From Paenibacillus sp. FSL R5-0766 (GTDB lineage Bacteria; Bacillota; Bacilli; Paenibacillales; Paenibacillaceae), in contig NZ_CP150227.1 of assembly GCF_037971845.1 (NCBI RefSeq), positions 3,968,001 to 4,032,000 on the forward strand: 64,000 nt of DNA, given 5' to 3'. A model generated the notes under the pieces. The model ran no database searches and had not been told where the DNA came from. It saw nothing but the letters and a program-made list of their open reading frames with translations. Below, in pieces: positions 16,862 to 25,655 of this stretch; the stretch's first letter is position 1; each line of letters opens with the position of its first letter. The translations under genes and the position numbers were made by a program.

Positions 16862-19290
16862 GATGGACTCACTCCTTCCTGCAAAGGTACATTTAAAGGT
16901 CTAACCAGTTGTTCCCTCGGTACAGGAAGACGGTTAACCCATACGCCTGTCGCCTGATGAATTGCGGCTGTAATGGCCGGCGCAAGCGCAACGGAGCCAA
17001 TTTCACCGATCCCCCTAGGGCCAAACGCATCCCCTTCGGGTAAGTCTTCAATTGCCTCAACCTCCAGATTGGTATGAATATCCTGAATGGTTGGGATCAG
17101 ATACGTGTCGAGGTTGGTGGTTACATAACGGCTGTCCTGCATGACCGCATCCTCGGTTAACGTGAATCCAAGGGCCATGACACTGCCGCCTTCAATCTGT
17201 CCGATATAACCCATCGGGTTGATAACCGGGCCTGCCGCTACAACATGGCGCGTATCAAGAAGCTTGGTTTCTCCGGTCAAAGTATTTACTTCCACCTCTG
17301 CCGCAACCGCCGCGTACGTATACAAATAATGACCGCCTACCACGTTGTCAGGCGTAGTTGGGTAATCAAACTTTGTATCGAAAATCCATTCATCGGCTTC
17401 GCCCTGCATGACAAGCTCCGCATACGAAACCATAGCACATAAGCGAACTCCTTCTTTTGCTACAGAATTGAACCCAGCTTCAGAATCTTGATCTACTCCC
17501 TTCAGCGCCTGCATCTCCTCCTTCTCGCTCGTTCCTGCCCCTTGCCTAGCTCTTTCCACTTCTGGAGTTTCACCAGGTAACTGGCCTTTACGCCATACAC
17601 CGCCAGGTCCTGTCACCAGTTCATCTGCCGGAACGCCTGACATTTCAGACGCGACAGCGAGAACACGGGAACGAAATGGAGTCTGCAAGCGTTGAAGAGC
17701 CATCCATGCCATCGTTGTTGAACGTGAAGCTGTGCTTGATCCGCTGTGTGGCACGCGATCCGTATCTCCAATGATGATACTGAGATCCGATGTACTGCAT
17801 TGGAATAGATCACATAACATAATTTCCAGCGTTGCAATGAGCCCCTGACCAAATTCCTCGTAGCTGAACGCCACCTCAATCTTGCCTTCGTTATTCAGGG
17901 ACAGGCGGCCTCCCGCAGGGTCTGGAATGCCATAACCCAGCCCTGCACCATGCATGGCGATGGCCGCTCCGACACCTCGTTTGATCCACGGCGGTAGAGT
18001 AGGATCTGCCGGGGGACTCTGATGTTTTTGCCACAGTTCGGAGCGATCCAATGCCTCCCATACTTGGGACAGTCCATCCGTAACCAGAATCCGTTGATTC
18101 AGCGGTCCAGGATCATTCTTTTCCCTCATATTACGTCTGCGGAACTCCCAAGGGTCCATTTTCATGATTTCTGCAAGCCGATCCATCTGGCCTTCCATGG
18201 CAAAAATCGCCTGGTTCCCGCCAAATCCACGAAACTCACCTGACAGCCCGTTATTCGTATACACAGACACACCTTCCACATCCACATTTGGAATGGCGTA
18301 GGGTCCAAGGCAATGCTCGGTACAGAAGTTCAGCACCGGTGCGCCAAGCGTGGCGTAGGCTCCCGTATCTGCTGTAATGCGGACACGATGCGCCTGTATG
18401 ATGCCTTCTCGACTCATGCCAGTCTGCATTTCAATTTTCATCGGATGCCGCTTCAGCCCCGCACGGACGGATTCTTTGCGTGAATTATGCATTTTCACAG
18501 GACGACCGCATCTCAAGGCCAGCAATGCACCGTAGGGCTGTACGTTTAGTTCATCTTTTCCGCCAAATGAACCACCAATCGGTGAAGACACCACCCGGAT
18601 ATCTTCTTCAGGACAGCCAATAATGCGCGCAAGCTGCATCCGGTCTTTATAACCATGTTGCGTTGCCGCGTATACATTCAGCCTCCCCTCTTCATCCGGG
18701 ACAAACAGGCCACCTTCTGTCTCCATGTACGCATGCATCTGACGAGGCGTATAATACGTCTCTGTCACGATATGATCACAAGTGGCAAAAGCTTGCTCGG
18801 TATCTCCACGTTTGATCTCCGTGCGATGCAGCACATTACCTGGTCCATGCTCATGCAGCTCTGGTGCGCCTGGAGTCAAGGCAGCGTCTGTACTATTCAG
18901 AGGTTTGAGTTCCTCATACACTACACGGATCGCATCCAGTGCAAGCGCCGCACGTTCCGGGGAATCCGCAGCAACCGCTGCAATGGCGTCCCCAACATAA
19001 CGAACAATATCCTCGCAGAACACAGGCTGATCCGGGGTCGCAATACCAAAACGATTCAGACCAGGCACATCTTTAGAGGTCAAAACCGCATAGACACCTT
19101 CCAACGCCTCAGCTTCCGAAGTATCTATAGACAATAGACGAGCATAAGGATATTCGCTTCGTAATACTCTGCCATGAATCATGTCAGGTAACGTCATATC
19201 CGTCAGATATTGAAGCTGGCCTGTTACTTTGGGTGCCCCATCTGGCCGCAGATGCCAACGTTTCCCGCTCTGTTTCCGGTTCAGCAGCAT
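16858..19290 (-). CDS. pucD: xanthine dehydrogenase, molybdopterin-binding subunit
   Basis: 810 residues, the size expected for a separate large subunit. The N-terminal a/b hammerhead domain (TGQLQYLTDMTLPDMIHGRVLRS) is followed by the molybdenum-cofactor-binding halves, including SSPIGGSFGGKDE, FRGFGGNQAIFAMEGQMD and, near the C-terminus, PRGIGEIGSVALAPAI with the catalytic Glu region. It hydroxylates hypoxanthine and xanthine. An insert of mixed charge (about 590-625, GETPEVERARQGAGTSEKE) looks variable. Ribosome site GGGGGAG. It follows pucC by 33 bases and overlaps pucE by four. Confidence 0.95.
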   Translation of the reverse strand: MLLNRKQSGKRWHLRPDGAPKVTGQLQYLTDMTLPDMIHGRVLRSEYPYARLLSIDTSEAEALEGVYAVLTSKDVPGLNRFGIATPDQPVFCEDIVRYVGDAIAAVAADSPERAALALDAIRVVYEELKPLNSTDAALTPGAPELHEHGPGNVLHRTEIKRGDTEQAFATCDHIVTETYYTPRQMHAYMETEGGLFVPDEEGRLNVYAATQHGYKDRMQLARIIGCPEEDIRVVSSPIGGSFGGKDELNVQPYGALLALRCGRPVKMHNSRKESVRAGLKRHPMKIEMQTGMSREGIIQAHRVRITADTGAYATLGAPVLNFCTEHCLGPYAIPNVDVEGVSVYTNNGLSGEFRGFGGNQAIFAMEGQMDRLAEIMKMDPWEFRRRNMREKNDPGPLNQRILVTDGLSQVWEALDRSELWQKHQSPPADPTLPPWIKRGVGAAIAMHGAGLGYGIPDPAGGRLSLNNEGKIEVAFSYEEFGQGLIATLEIMLCDLFQCSTSDLSIIIGDTDRVPHSGSSTASRSTTMAWMALQRLQTPFRSRVLAVASEMSGVPADELVTGPGGVWRKGQLPGETPEVERARQGAGTSEKEEMQALKGVDQDSEAGFNSVAKEGVRLCAMVSYAELVMQGEADEWIFDTKFDYPTTPDNVVGGHYLYTYAAVAAEVEVNTLTGETKLLDTRHVVAAGPVINPMGYIGQIEGGSVMALGFTLTEDAVMQDSRYVTTNLDTYLIPTIQDIHTNLEVEAIEDLPEGDAFGPRGIGEIGSVALAPAITAAIHQATGVWVNRLPVPREQLVRPLNVPLQEGVSPS

Positions 19291-19323
19291 GATCCCTCTC
19301 CCCCTTTGCTTGATCGAAGTCTT

Positions 19324-20238
19324 CTATTCGTGAAGTGCTTCCCATAACCTGGCACCAAGCATGTTGCCTGCGGTCTGTTTGCGATAATGTTCCGTTGCAA
19401 ATGCATCGCCATAAGTCGTAAATTCGCTAGCCACGGCAGCTGCAAGAGTTGCTGCTTGCATGACAGTAGCTTCGCTACCAAGAAGCTGTTGTTCCGACTT
19501 CAGAAGTCGCATCGCCATGCCTGAGCCTCCACCAGCCGCAATCGCAATCTTGGTCCAGCGGTTATCCAAATCAATCTCACCGTATAACGCAACCGTCACC
19601 AGCGAAGCACTGAACGTCTCCCGTCGACCCAGCTTGCGGTAAAAGGAAACTTCTCGTTCTGCATGTCTCTGCTCACTGTCCGCATCAAGCAGAGAGGTCG
19701 GTCTCATCGGGATATGAATCGAGATTAATACATCCCCTGGATTACGGATGCCATCCCGTCCACCCTGAAGCCAGGAAGACACACTGCGGGTCTCGATTCC
19801 GCTATCCGTCAACCACTGCAGCTTCGCATCATATACAAGCAAAGCAGGCAGCGTATCCCCTACTCCGGACACAATATTCCCGCCAATGGTTGCCACATTA
19901 CGAATGGAAGGGGCCGCAATTGCATTCACAGCTTCTTGCAGAATCGGCAGTTGATGTAGCAACGCTTGTGCAGCACATTCCTTTAATCGGGTCATTGCGC
20001 CAATGACCATCTCATCTCCACGAATAGATATACCGCTCATTTCAGGAATACAACCCAGACTAATCATGTGTTCAGGTGCTGGAACCAAGCCGCCCTCCCA
20101 CTGGGTTCGTAGCAATGTTCCACCTGCCGTTAAACAACATATTCCTTTGAGTCTTCTTCTTAACGTTTGCAGTTCTTGCAGGTTCTCAGGTTGCCATACC
20201 GATGGCATGGCTCCAGAACCGTATGCCGGTATTACCAT
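19324..20238 (-). CDS. pucC: xanthine dehydrogenase, FAD-binding subunit
   Basis: 304 residues of the CoxM/CutM type: CLTAGGTLLRTQWEGG contains the first FAD-binding loop, AAPSIRNVATIGGNIVSGVGDTLPALLVYDA the second (TIGGN), and a C-terminal CO-dehydrogenase-flavoprotein-like domain follows (FSASLVTVALYGEIDLDNRWTKIAIAAGG). It passes electrons from xanthine oxidation to NAD or another acceptor. First gene downstream of the insertion sequence; a good promoter at 20307-20335 suggests pucCDE is still transcribed. Confidence 0.94.
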   Translation of the reverse strand: MVIPAYGSGAMPSVWQPENLQELQTLRRRLKGICCLTAGGTLLRTQWEGGLVPAPEHMISLGCIPEMSGISIRGDEMVIGAMTRLKECAAQALLHQLPILQEAVNAIAAPSIRNVATIGGNIVSGVGDTLPALLVYDAKLQWLTDSGIETRSVSSWLQGGRDGIRNPGDVLISIHIPMRPTSLLDADSEQRHAEREVSFYRKLGRRETFSASLVTVALYGEIDLDNRWTKIAIAAGGGSGMAMRLLKSEQQLLGSEATVMQAATLAAAVASEFTTYGDAFATEHYRKQTAGNMLGARLWEALHE

Positions 20239-20306
20239 GGCTGCATCCCCTTTCTCTCTCTTCCTTGGGCAGGAAATTCAACCGTCTGATCCAAATAATT
20301 CTTCAA

Positions 20307-20335
20307 ATCATATGAGAGTTCAGCAGCAACGTCAA
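20307..20335 (-). promoter_or_regulatory. sigma-A promoter of pucCDE
   Basis: On the minus strand TTGACG (20335-20330, 5 of 6), 17-base spacer, TATGAT (20312-20307, 5 of 6), leaving about 60 nt to the pucC start. It lies between the insertion sequence and pucC, on the chromosomal side. Confidence 0.7.
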
Positions 20336-20477
20336 TTACCTTTACATCGTTTTGGATAAATGTATAAAACCTGCGTTCTATTTGTGCTTGATGCATCATG
20401 ATCTATCAAAAGCTAACATGAATTCTTTTTCACCATACGTGAAAAGAAGACAAACAGGCCAACCAGACTGTGATATG

Positions 20478-20538
20478 CTCCCATCACAGGAGACAGTAGA
20501 AAAAACAAAACTCTACTTCTACCATGATGGGAGTTTTT
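20478..20538 (+). terminator. left-end hairpin of the insertion sequence hiding the orfA ribosome site
   Basis: CTCCCATCA (20478-20486) pairs with TGATGGGAG (20525-20533), followed by five T. The GGGAG in the 3' arm is the orfA ribosome site. RNA entering from outside the element would form the hairpin and either terminate or mask this site. Confidence 0.75.
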
Positions 20539-20541
20539 GTA

Positions 20542-21231
20542 ATGTCCAAAAGAAGCCCGGTTTCATATGAAATCAAGATTCAGGTTGTAAGGCGTTGCCT
20601 GCAACATGAATCCAACCCCAACCATGAGGCAAAGCAACTGGGGGTCCATAAAAACACGGTTACCGATTGGATAAGAAAATACAAGGTAGATGGAGAAGAA
20701 GGATTAAGAGAATCGAGGGGATGGAAATCTTACTCCAAGGAGCTAAAGCTATCTGCCATTCAAGATGTACGCTCTGGCGAATACTCTGTACGAGCGGTGG
20801 TGAAAAAGTACCATATTTCGAGTAAATCTGTGTTAGAGAGCTGGATTTCTAAGTATACTGAAGGGGTGAAAATGAAACCAACTCGGAAAAGGATTGGATC
20901 CCCTCATATGAATAAAGGACGGAAAACGACTTACGAGGAACGTATTGAAATTGTACAATTCGCCATCGCCCATGATTTAGATTACCAGAAAGCCATCGAC
21001 AAGTACGGTGTCTCTTACCAGCAAGTGTACGCATGGGTTCGTAAATATCAAGCGAGTGGTCATGAAGCTTTAAAAGACCTCCGAGGTCGTAAAAAGCCGC
21101 TAGAAGAGCTAGACGAACAGGAACGGCTAAAGCTTCGGATCAAGGAACTCGAGGCACGAAATGAGCATTTAGAAATGGAGAATGCACTCGCAAAAAAGTT
21201 GGCAGAGATCCGGCGAAGAAATACACGTTAA
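20542..21231 (+). CDS. IS3-family transposase OrfA
   Basis: 229 residues from ATG 20542, eight bases after GGGAG; an ATG six codons earlier lies inside the hairpin. Two or three helix-turn-helix units are visible (EAKQLGVHKNTVTDWIRKY, RAVVKKYHISSKSVLESWI, AIDKYGVSYQQVYAWVRKY), then a C-terminal leucine-zipper-like helix (LRIKELEARNEHLEMENALAKKL). It binds the ends of the element. The frame ends at 21231; the run A-AAA-AAG at 21192-21198 lies in the zipper region, where ribosomes shift to make the OrfAB transposase. Confidence 0.93.
   Translation: MSKRSPVSYEIKIQVVRRCLQHESNPNHEAKQLGVHKNTVTDWIRKYKVDGEEGLRESRGWKSYSKELKLSAIQDVRSGEYSVRAVVKKYHISSKSVLESWISKYTEGVKMKPTRKRIGSPHMNKGRKTTYEERIEIVQFAIAHDLDYQKAIDKYGVSYQQVYAWVRKYQASGHEALKDLRGRKKPLEELDEQERLKLRIKELEARNEHLEMENALAKKLAEIRRRNTR
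21192..21198 (+). promoter_or_regulatory. -1 ribosomal frameshift site of the transposase
   Basis: AAAAAAG is placed in the orfA frame as GCA AAA AAG, the A-AAA-AAG slippery heptamer of IS3 elements. OrfB is in the -1 frame relative to OrfA, as required. Confidence 0.88.
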
Positions 21232-22106
21232 CCTTTGTTCGACATGCAGACATCTATCAAGCGATTACAGAGCTGCATGCCGAGAAAGGGTATGCGGTCA
21301 CCAAGCTCTGTGAGCTAGCAGGAATCGCCCGATCTGCCTATTATAAGTGGCTGAAATGGATGCCATCCGACAGGGAACTTGAAAACCTTGCACTAGCCAA
21401 GGAAGTCAAACTTCGCTATGACAAACGAAACGGGATACTCGGTTATCGCCAAATGCGTACTCAGTTGAATCGTAAGCTTAAAAAAAGGTACAACCGTAAA
21501 CGGTATTACCGCATCATGCGAGCCCTTGAATTAAAGGCAGTGATTCGCAAAAAGCGGCCAAATTACGTGAAAGCTCCAACCCTTCATATCGCTGAGAATG
21601 TCATGAACCGAAAATTCCAAGCGGAGGTCGCCAACCAAAAGTGGTGCACCGATGTAACAGAGTTAAAATACGGAAATGGCCGTAAGGCCTATCTGAGTGC
21701 CATTATTGACGGTTATGACAACTCTATTGTTTCATGGGTGCTCAGCCACTCCAATAACAATGAGCTTGTCATGAACACGGTAAAGAAAGCTTATAAAAGA
21801 AACCCGAATGCTACGCCGCTCTTGCACAGTGATCGCGGCTTTCAATATACTTCGCTGGAATACAAACAACTTCAAAAGAGATACAAGTTTACAAAAAGTA
21901 TGTCTCGTGTAAGCCGGTGTTTGGACAACCAACCCATTGAACGATTCTGGGGTACCTTTAAAGCAGAAAGCTTTTATCTGGAGAAGTACGATACGTATGA
22001 CAGTCTCCTTCGTAGCGTAAGAACGTATATCCATTATTACAATAATTTTCGATACACGGAACGACTAAACGGCTTATCCCCAAACGAATATCGACGAGCA
22101 GTTTAA
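21198..22106 (+). CDS. IS3-family transposase OrfB (made by -1 frameshift)
   Basis: The frame runs without a stop from the slippery site and has no ribosome site of its own, so it is likely made only as the fused OrfAB. It holds the rve integrase core: an HTH_21-like segment (RYDKRNGILGYRQMRTQLN), then the catalytic triad with Asp in WCTDVTELKY, Asp in LLHSDRGFQYTS and Glu in LDNQPIERFWGTFKAE. The core looks intact, so the element may still be mobile. Length and motifs agree with the IS150 group. Confidence 0.92.
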   Translation, partial: VGRDPAKKYTLTFVRHADIYQAITELHAEKGYAVTKLCELAGIARSAYYKWLKWMPSDRELENLALAKEVKLRYDKRNGILGYRQMRTQLNRKLKKRYNRKRYYRIMRALELKAVIRKKRPNYVKAPTLHIAENVMNRKFQAEVANQKWCTDVTELKYGNGRKAYLSAIIDGYDNSIVSWVLSHSNNNELVMNTVKKAYKRNPNATPLLHSDRGFQYTSLEYKQLQKRYKFTKSMSRVSRCLDNQPIERFWGTFKAESFYLEKYDTYDSLLRSVRTYIHYYNNFRYTERLNGLSPNEYRRAV

Positions 22107-22260
22107 TTAAGAAAAATAGTCCCCTCAATATAACCGAGGGGATATTGAATACTAATGATTTTGTTTTTTTAGTCTGTCTACTTGACAGGGAGCACTTCAC
22201 TGCCTGGCTGACCTGATCATGTAATTAAATTATACATAATTAATTATCTTCTCCTGTTAT

Positions 22261-22908
22261 TTAGTCTCTCTGCTGCGACTCGTATACATGACTCAGAATG
22301 CGTTCCAATTCCGGTTCTGTATCCGCATCCCAGAAACTAGTCTCAGACAGTGGTACATGTACACCTGAATAGTTAGCGCTGCGCATAATCTTGCGTGCCC
22401 CCTCATCTCCATGCAAGGACAACAGAGGACCGAACATATGGGAGCGAAAAGCAACGGGCGGCTTACCTCCCTCACCGTCGGTAGCTGCGACATAGTCACA
22501 CAACTTGTGGGTAGCCAATGCTGTGGTCACCTGATTAATATCCTGTGCTTGTAATAAAGGCTGATCGCCCAGTAACATGAGAATGCCCTCCGGTTTGTAT
22601 TCCATTGCCGACAATACGCCAGAATGAAGAGAATTGGCCATGCCGCAGGCATAGTCAGCACAGACCACAATTCGAAGTCTCGCTGTGGGATGATAGGCAT
22701 ACGCGGCAGAATCAAACCATTTTACAGGCAGCCATGCCAGCGAATCTTCCGGTTTGACCACACAGACCACCTGATCCAACTCCGAATTCAGCGCAGCTTC
22801 CAGTGACCATGCAGCCAAGGACCTCCCGTCAGGCATGACAACCGAGAGTTTATCCCGACCAAGGCGACAACTCTTACCTGCTGCCAGAACTATGCCCGTC
22901 ATTCGCAT
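22261..22908 (-). CDS. pucB: MobA-like nucleotidyltransferase, molybdenum cofactor maturation
   Basis: 215 residues from the ATG at 22908, eight bases after GGGGGAG. MTGIVLAAGKSCRLGRDKL is the nucleotide-binding motif of the MobA/MocA family, and GILMLLGDQPLL carries the metal-binding Asp. By homology with Bacillus PucB and MocA it links a nucleotide to molybdopterin for insertion into xanthine dehydrogenase. It overlaps the end of pucA by about 35 bases, so both are made together. The insertion sequence begins 61 bases after its stop and separates it from pucCDE. Confidence 0.9.
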   Translation of the reverse strand: MRMTGIVLAAGKSCRLGRDKLSVVMPDGRSLAAWSLEAALNSELDQVVCVVKPEDSLAWLPVKWFDSAAYAYHPTARLRIVVCADYACGMANSLHSGVLSAMEYKPEGILMLLGDQPLLQAQDINQVTTALATHKLCDYVAATDGEGGKPPVAFRSHMFGPLLSLHGDEGARKIMRSANYSGVHVPLSETSFWDADTEPELERILSHVYESQQRD

Positions 22909-24151
22909 GTGCAACGCTCCCCCTCTGCACCTCAGAACTCAAGGAAGAAACCTTATGTTTACATGCGATCAATTCCGCTGCAATGCTGATGGCGATCTCT
23001 TCTGGACCGTCTGCCCCGATACTCAAGCCGACGGGAGAATGAATATGTTTCAAGGATGGTAAACCATCGAGGAGGCGGGCCGTTCGTGTTTTCGAACCCA
23101 TGATGCCAAGATACGCATACTCAGAGTCCACTAACATCTCCAACAGTTCACGTTCGCGGGGGAAATTGTGACTCATTAAAATCAAATAATCTCCGTTGTT
23201 TACGTTTAACTGAGGCATGATCTCACATGGGAAACCAAGTACAAGTTCAGTTTCTGGGAACCTTTCCGAGGTGCACAAGGACTCTCGCCAATCGGCTATT
23301 ACTACACGGAATCCTGCAGACCCGGCGAGTCTGACAACAGGAATAACATCATTCCCGGCTCCGATGATAATCAGGCGAGATTTAGGCGTGTACAGCGAAG
23401 TAAGTTGCTGCGGAAGCTCCCAAGGATTCGTTGAAATCCCGTCATTTGTAGGTATTTCAGCATCAGTATCAGAGAAATGTTGTGAATCACCGGATAGATG
23501 GGAAGAGTGAGATTCGTTTGACGTAGCAGTTACCATTTCAGGCACAAGCGTAAGGCGAGGTATGTCGGGAGAATGTTGTTTTGATCCCGAATGTTCATGC
23601 TTGATATTCCCACTGCTGTGTACATCAACCTGCAATAAAGCTGGATTATAATTCGCCACGCGATCATGAGGAGGGACGAGCGAAGGACGCAAGATTGGCT
23701 GACGACGAGTACCCGTTGGTTCAATCCGTTTCCAGTTATATTCCACCCTCGTATAATCATCTTGGAACGTTCGGGTTAACGCTGTTGCAGCCCCGGATTG
23801 AAAACACTCATGCATCTCCTGCAAAGTAGATCGGAGTTCACCACATACAGGTTCAAGCAACACAACAACGAGTCCGCCGCAGCCAATCGCCTCACCCCAG
23901 GACAGATCATCCTCGGGACGCATGTCGTATTCCGCGAATTCCATCTGCTTCGTATCCAGCACACGGCTCACCCGGGCCTGAAGATCACTCTCCAGGCATC
24001 CCGGACTGATACTACCAACCATTTTGCCATCCTCGGTCAACAGCATAGAGACTCCCTGCTTACGGTAAGCATGACCCTCTACCTTAATCGCTGTTGCGAG
24101 CACACAGCGCGTTTCACGGGCTGCAATTGCACACAGATCATGCATTTCCAT
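22874..24151 (-). CDS. pucA: XdhC/CoxI-family maturation factor
   Basis: 425 residues from ATG 24151, six bases after GGAG. The N-terminal XdhC domain starts CVLATAIKVEGHAYRKQGVSML and includes GSISPGCLESDLQARV; the C-terminal Rossmann domain has SRLIIIGAGNDVIPVVRLAG and LGIMGSKTRTARLL. XdhC proteins bind and protect molybdenum cofactor and help its sulfuration before insertion into xanthine dehydrogenase. Between the two domains lies an unusual stretch of about 100 residues rich in Ser, His and Pro (about 150-245), which makes it longer than the roughly 330 residues usual for PucA. The 3' end overlaps pucB. Confidence 0.9.
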   Translation of the reverse strand: MEMHDLCAIAARETRCVLATAIKVEGHAYRKQGVSMLLTEDGKMVGSISPGCLESDLQARVSRVLDTKQMEFAEYDMRPEDDLSWGEAIGCGGLVVVLLEPVCGELRSTLQEMHECFQSGAATALTRTFQDDYTRVEYNWKRIEPTGTRRQPILRPSLVPPHDRVANYNPALLQVDVHSSGNIKHEHSGSKQHSPDIPRLTLVPEMVTATSNESHSSHLSGDSQHFSDTDAEIPTNDGISTNPWELPQQLTSLYTPKSRLIIIGAGNDVIPVVRLAGSAGFRVVIADWRESLCTSERFPETELVLGFPCEIMPQLNVNNGDYLILMSHNFPRERELLEMLVDSEYAYLGIMGSKTRTARLLDGLPSLKHIHSPVGLSIGADGPEEIAISIAAELIACKHKVSSLSSEVQRGSVAHANDGHSSGSR

Positions 24152-24193
24152 AGCGGTCTCCATCCTTTCTGGAATTGCATAAACTTCCTTCGA

Positions 24194-25516
24194 TCAGATA
24201 CGTTTCATCAATCTTGCAATACTCTTATCCGACTCACGCAGCACAATGCCACGATCAATCGTCTGAATCTTGCGATTCTTGAGTACAATGCTTCCATCGA
24301 TAATAACGGTGTCCACACAACTACGTGTTGCAGAATAGACCACACGGGAATAGACATCCGTCTCATAGGAAGGGTACGTGTGGAAATCATCCAGATCCAG
24401 CAGCAGCATATCTGCCTTTTTGCCCACTTCGAGACTGCCAATTTCCTTCGACAAGCCAAGCACCTCTGCACCGCCCATGGTAGCCATGCGTAATACAGTC
24501 CGGGCATCCATCACTGTTGGACCATGAGGAATCTTCTGCATCAGGGCCGTGAGGCGCATCTCCTGAAACATATCCAGATTGTTGTTGCATGCAGCACCAT
24601 CGGCCCCAATCCCAACCGCGATCTGTCGATTCAGCAGATCCGGAATATCTGCTACCCCGGAGGAAAGTTTCATATTTGATCCAGGACAGTGAGTGACTTT
24701 GACACCGCGCTTGCGGATGATCTCCTTCTCTTCTTCACTCAGCCATACACAGTGGGCCAGCACCAATCTTGGGGTCGCCAGACCGATATGATCGAGGTAT
24801 ACGATGTTACGCATTCCGCGTTCGTGTTCTACCAGTTCGATCTCTCCGCGATTCTCGGAGGCATGGGTGTGGACTTTGACATGATATTTATTCGACAGGT
24901 CGCGCACCTCTACCAGCAATTCTTCGGTACACGATACAACGAAGCGTGGACAGAAAGCATATTGAATGCGACCTCCGCCAAACCCGTTCCATTTCTCCAG
25001 CAGATCCACACTCTGTTGCAGCGAAGTTGCTGTATCCTCACGCAGGGGTTCCGGAACCTCGTCTCCATGATCCATCATTACCTTGCCGGAGATGACCCGG
25101 ATGCCACTCTGTGCCATCGCCTGAAACGCCGAGTCTGTGTGATGTACCGTCTCCATATCAAGAATGGTCGTGGTTCCGCTAGAGATCAATTCGCCCAATC
25201 CGAGCATTGCCGAATAATACACGGACTCCTCATCATGCGCTGCTTCCAGCGGCCAGATACGTTGACGGAGCCAATCCATCAGTTCCAAATCATCCGCACG
25301 TCCACGGAACAAGGTCTGACACAGATGAATATGCGTCTGGATGAAGCCTGGCAGCAGCACTTTACCACGAGCATCCAAGACCTGGTCTGCCTGAACGTCA
25401 ATGCGAGCTGCAATCTCCTTAATTTTGTTATCCTCGATCAACAGATCTCCAATGAACACTTCCTCTTCTGCATTCATCGTCACAAGCTGTGCGCCTTTCA
25501 GCAGGATCGTTCCCAT
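24194..25516 (-). CDS. Atz/Trz-family amidohydrolase, probable purine-type deaminase
   Basis: 440 residues. GKVLLPGFIQTHIHLCQTLFRG gives the HxH zinc motif; VHTHASENRGEI, LVLAHCVWL and GVKVTHCPGSNMKLSSG, then VGIGADGAACNNNLDMF supply the remaining metal and catalytic His/Asp residues. The family includes guanine, adenosine and S-adenosylhomocysteine/5'-deoxyadenosine deaminases. Its place between the purine genes favours guanine (or a related oxopurine) to xanthine, but the substrate is not proven by sequence. Start after GGGGAG. A short repeat derivative (copy D) lies in the gap to the upstream gene. Confidence 0.87.
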   Translation of the reverse strand: MGTILLKGAQLVTMNAEEEVFIGDLLIEDNKIKEIAARIDVQADQVLDARGKVLLPGFIQTHIHLCQTLFRGRADDLELMDWLRQRIWPLEAAHDEESVYYSAMLGLGELISSGTTTILDMETVHHTDSAFQAMAQSGIRVISGKVMMDHGDEVPEPLREDTATSLQQSVDLLEKWNGFGGGRIQYAFCPRFVVSCTEELLVEVRDLSNKYHVKVHTHASENRGEIELVEHERGMRNIVYLDHIGLATPRLVLAHCVWLSEEEKEIIRKRGVKVTHCPGSNMKLSSGVADIPDLLNRQIAVGIGADGAACNNNLDMFQEMRLTALMQKIPHGPTVMDARTVLRMATMGGAEVLGLSKEIGSLEVGKKADMLLLDLDDFHTYPSYETDVYSRVVYSATRSCVDTVIIDGSIVLKNRKIQTIDRGIVLRESDKSIARLMKRI

Positions 25517-25542
25517 GCCAATCTCCCCTATCTGTGTCTGTC

Positions 25543-25638
25543 TATATATTACAACTCATACACATTTACACTTGCACTCCGATGACAGACTAACCTTCTG
25601 ACCGCTGTTATCGTGTAAATATCTAGTTGAACTTATAA
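25543..25638 (+). repeat. dispersed palindromic repeat, internally deleted copy D (96 bp)
   Basis: It keeps the left arm (ATTTACACTTGCACTCCGATG, GACAGACTAACC) and right terminus (GTTATCGTGTAAAT, TAGTTGAACTTATA) but lacks the central hairpin block. It fills the 139-base gap between the Ntn-hydrolase gene and the deaminase gene. Confidence 0.8.
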
Positions 25639-25655
25639 ATGCTCATTTAGCTGGT

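Larger units (their letters stand above)
20471..22199 (+). mobile_element. IS3-family (IS150-like) insertion sequence, intact, 1729 bp
   Basis: Imperfect inverted repeats of about 40 bases: the left end reads TGATATGCTCCC, then AGACAG and AAAAAACAAAA; the reverse complement of the right end reads TGAAGTGCTCCC, then AGACAG and AAAAAACAAAA. A 3-base direct repeat CTG flanks it (20468-20470 and 22200-22202), showing insertion by transposition. It encodes OrfA and OrfB in overlapping frames. It sits opposite to gene direction between pucB and pucC. A hairpin at the left end and one near the right end (22120-22142) may shield it from outside transcription. Confidence 0.92.

Noticed and set aside
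23798..25585. Long plus-strand frames (231 and 298 codons) opposite pucA and the deaminase gene
   Set aside because: They are antisense to genes with full conserved motifs, lack ribosome sites and give Cys/His/Gln-rich products unlike any family.
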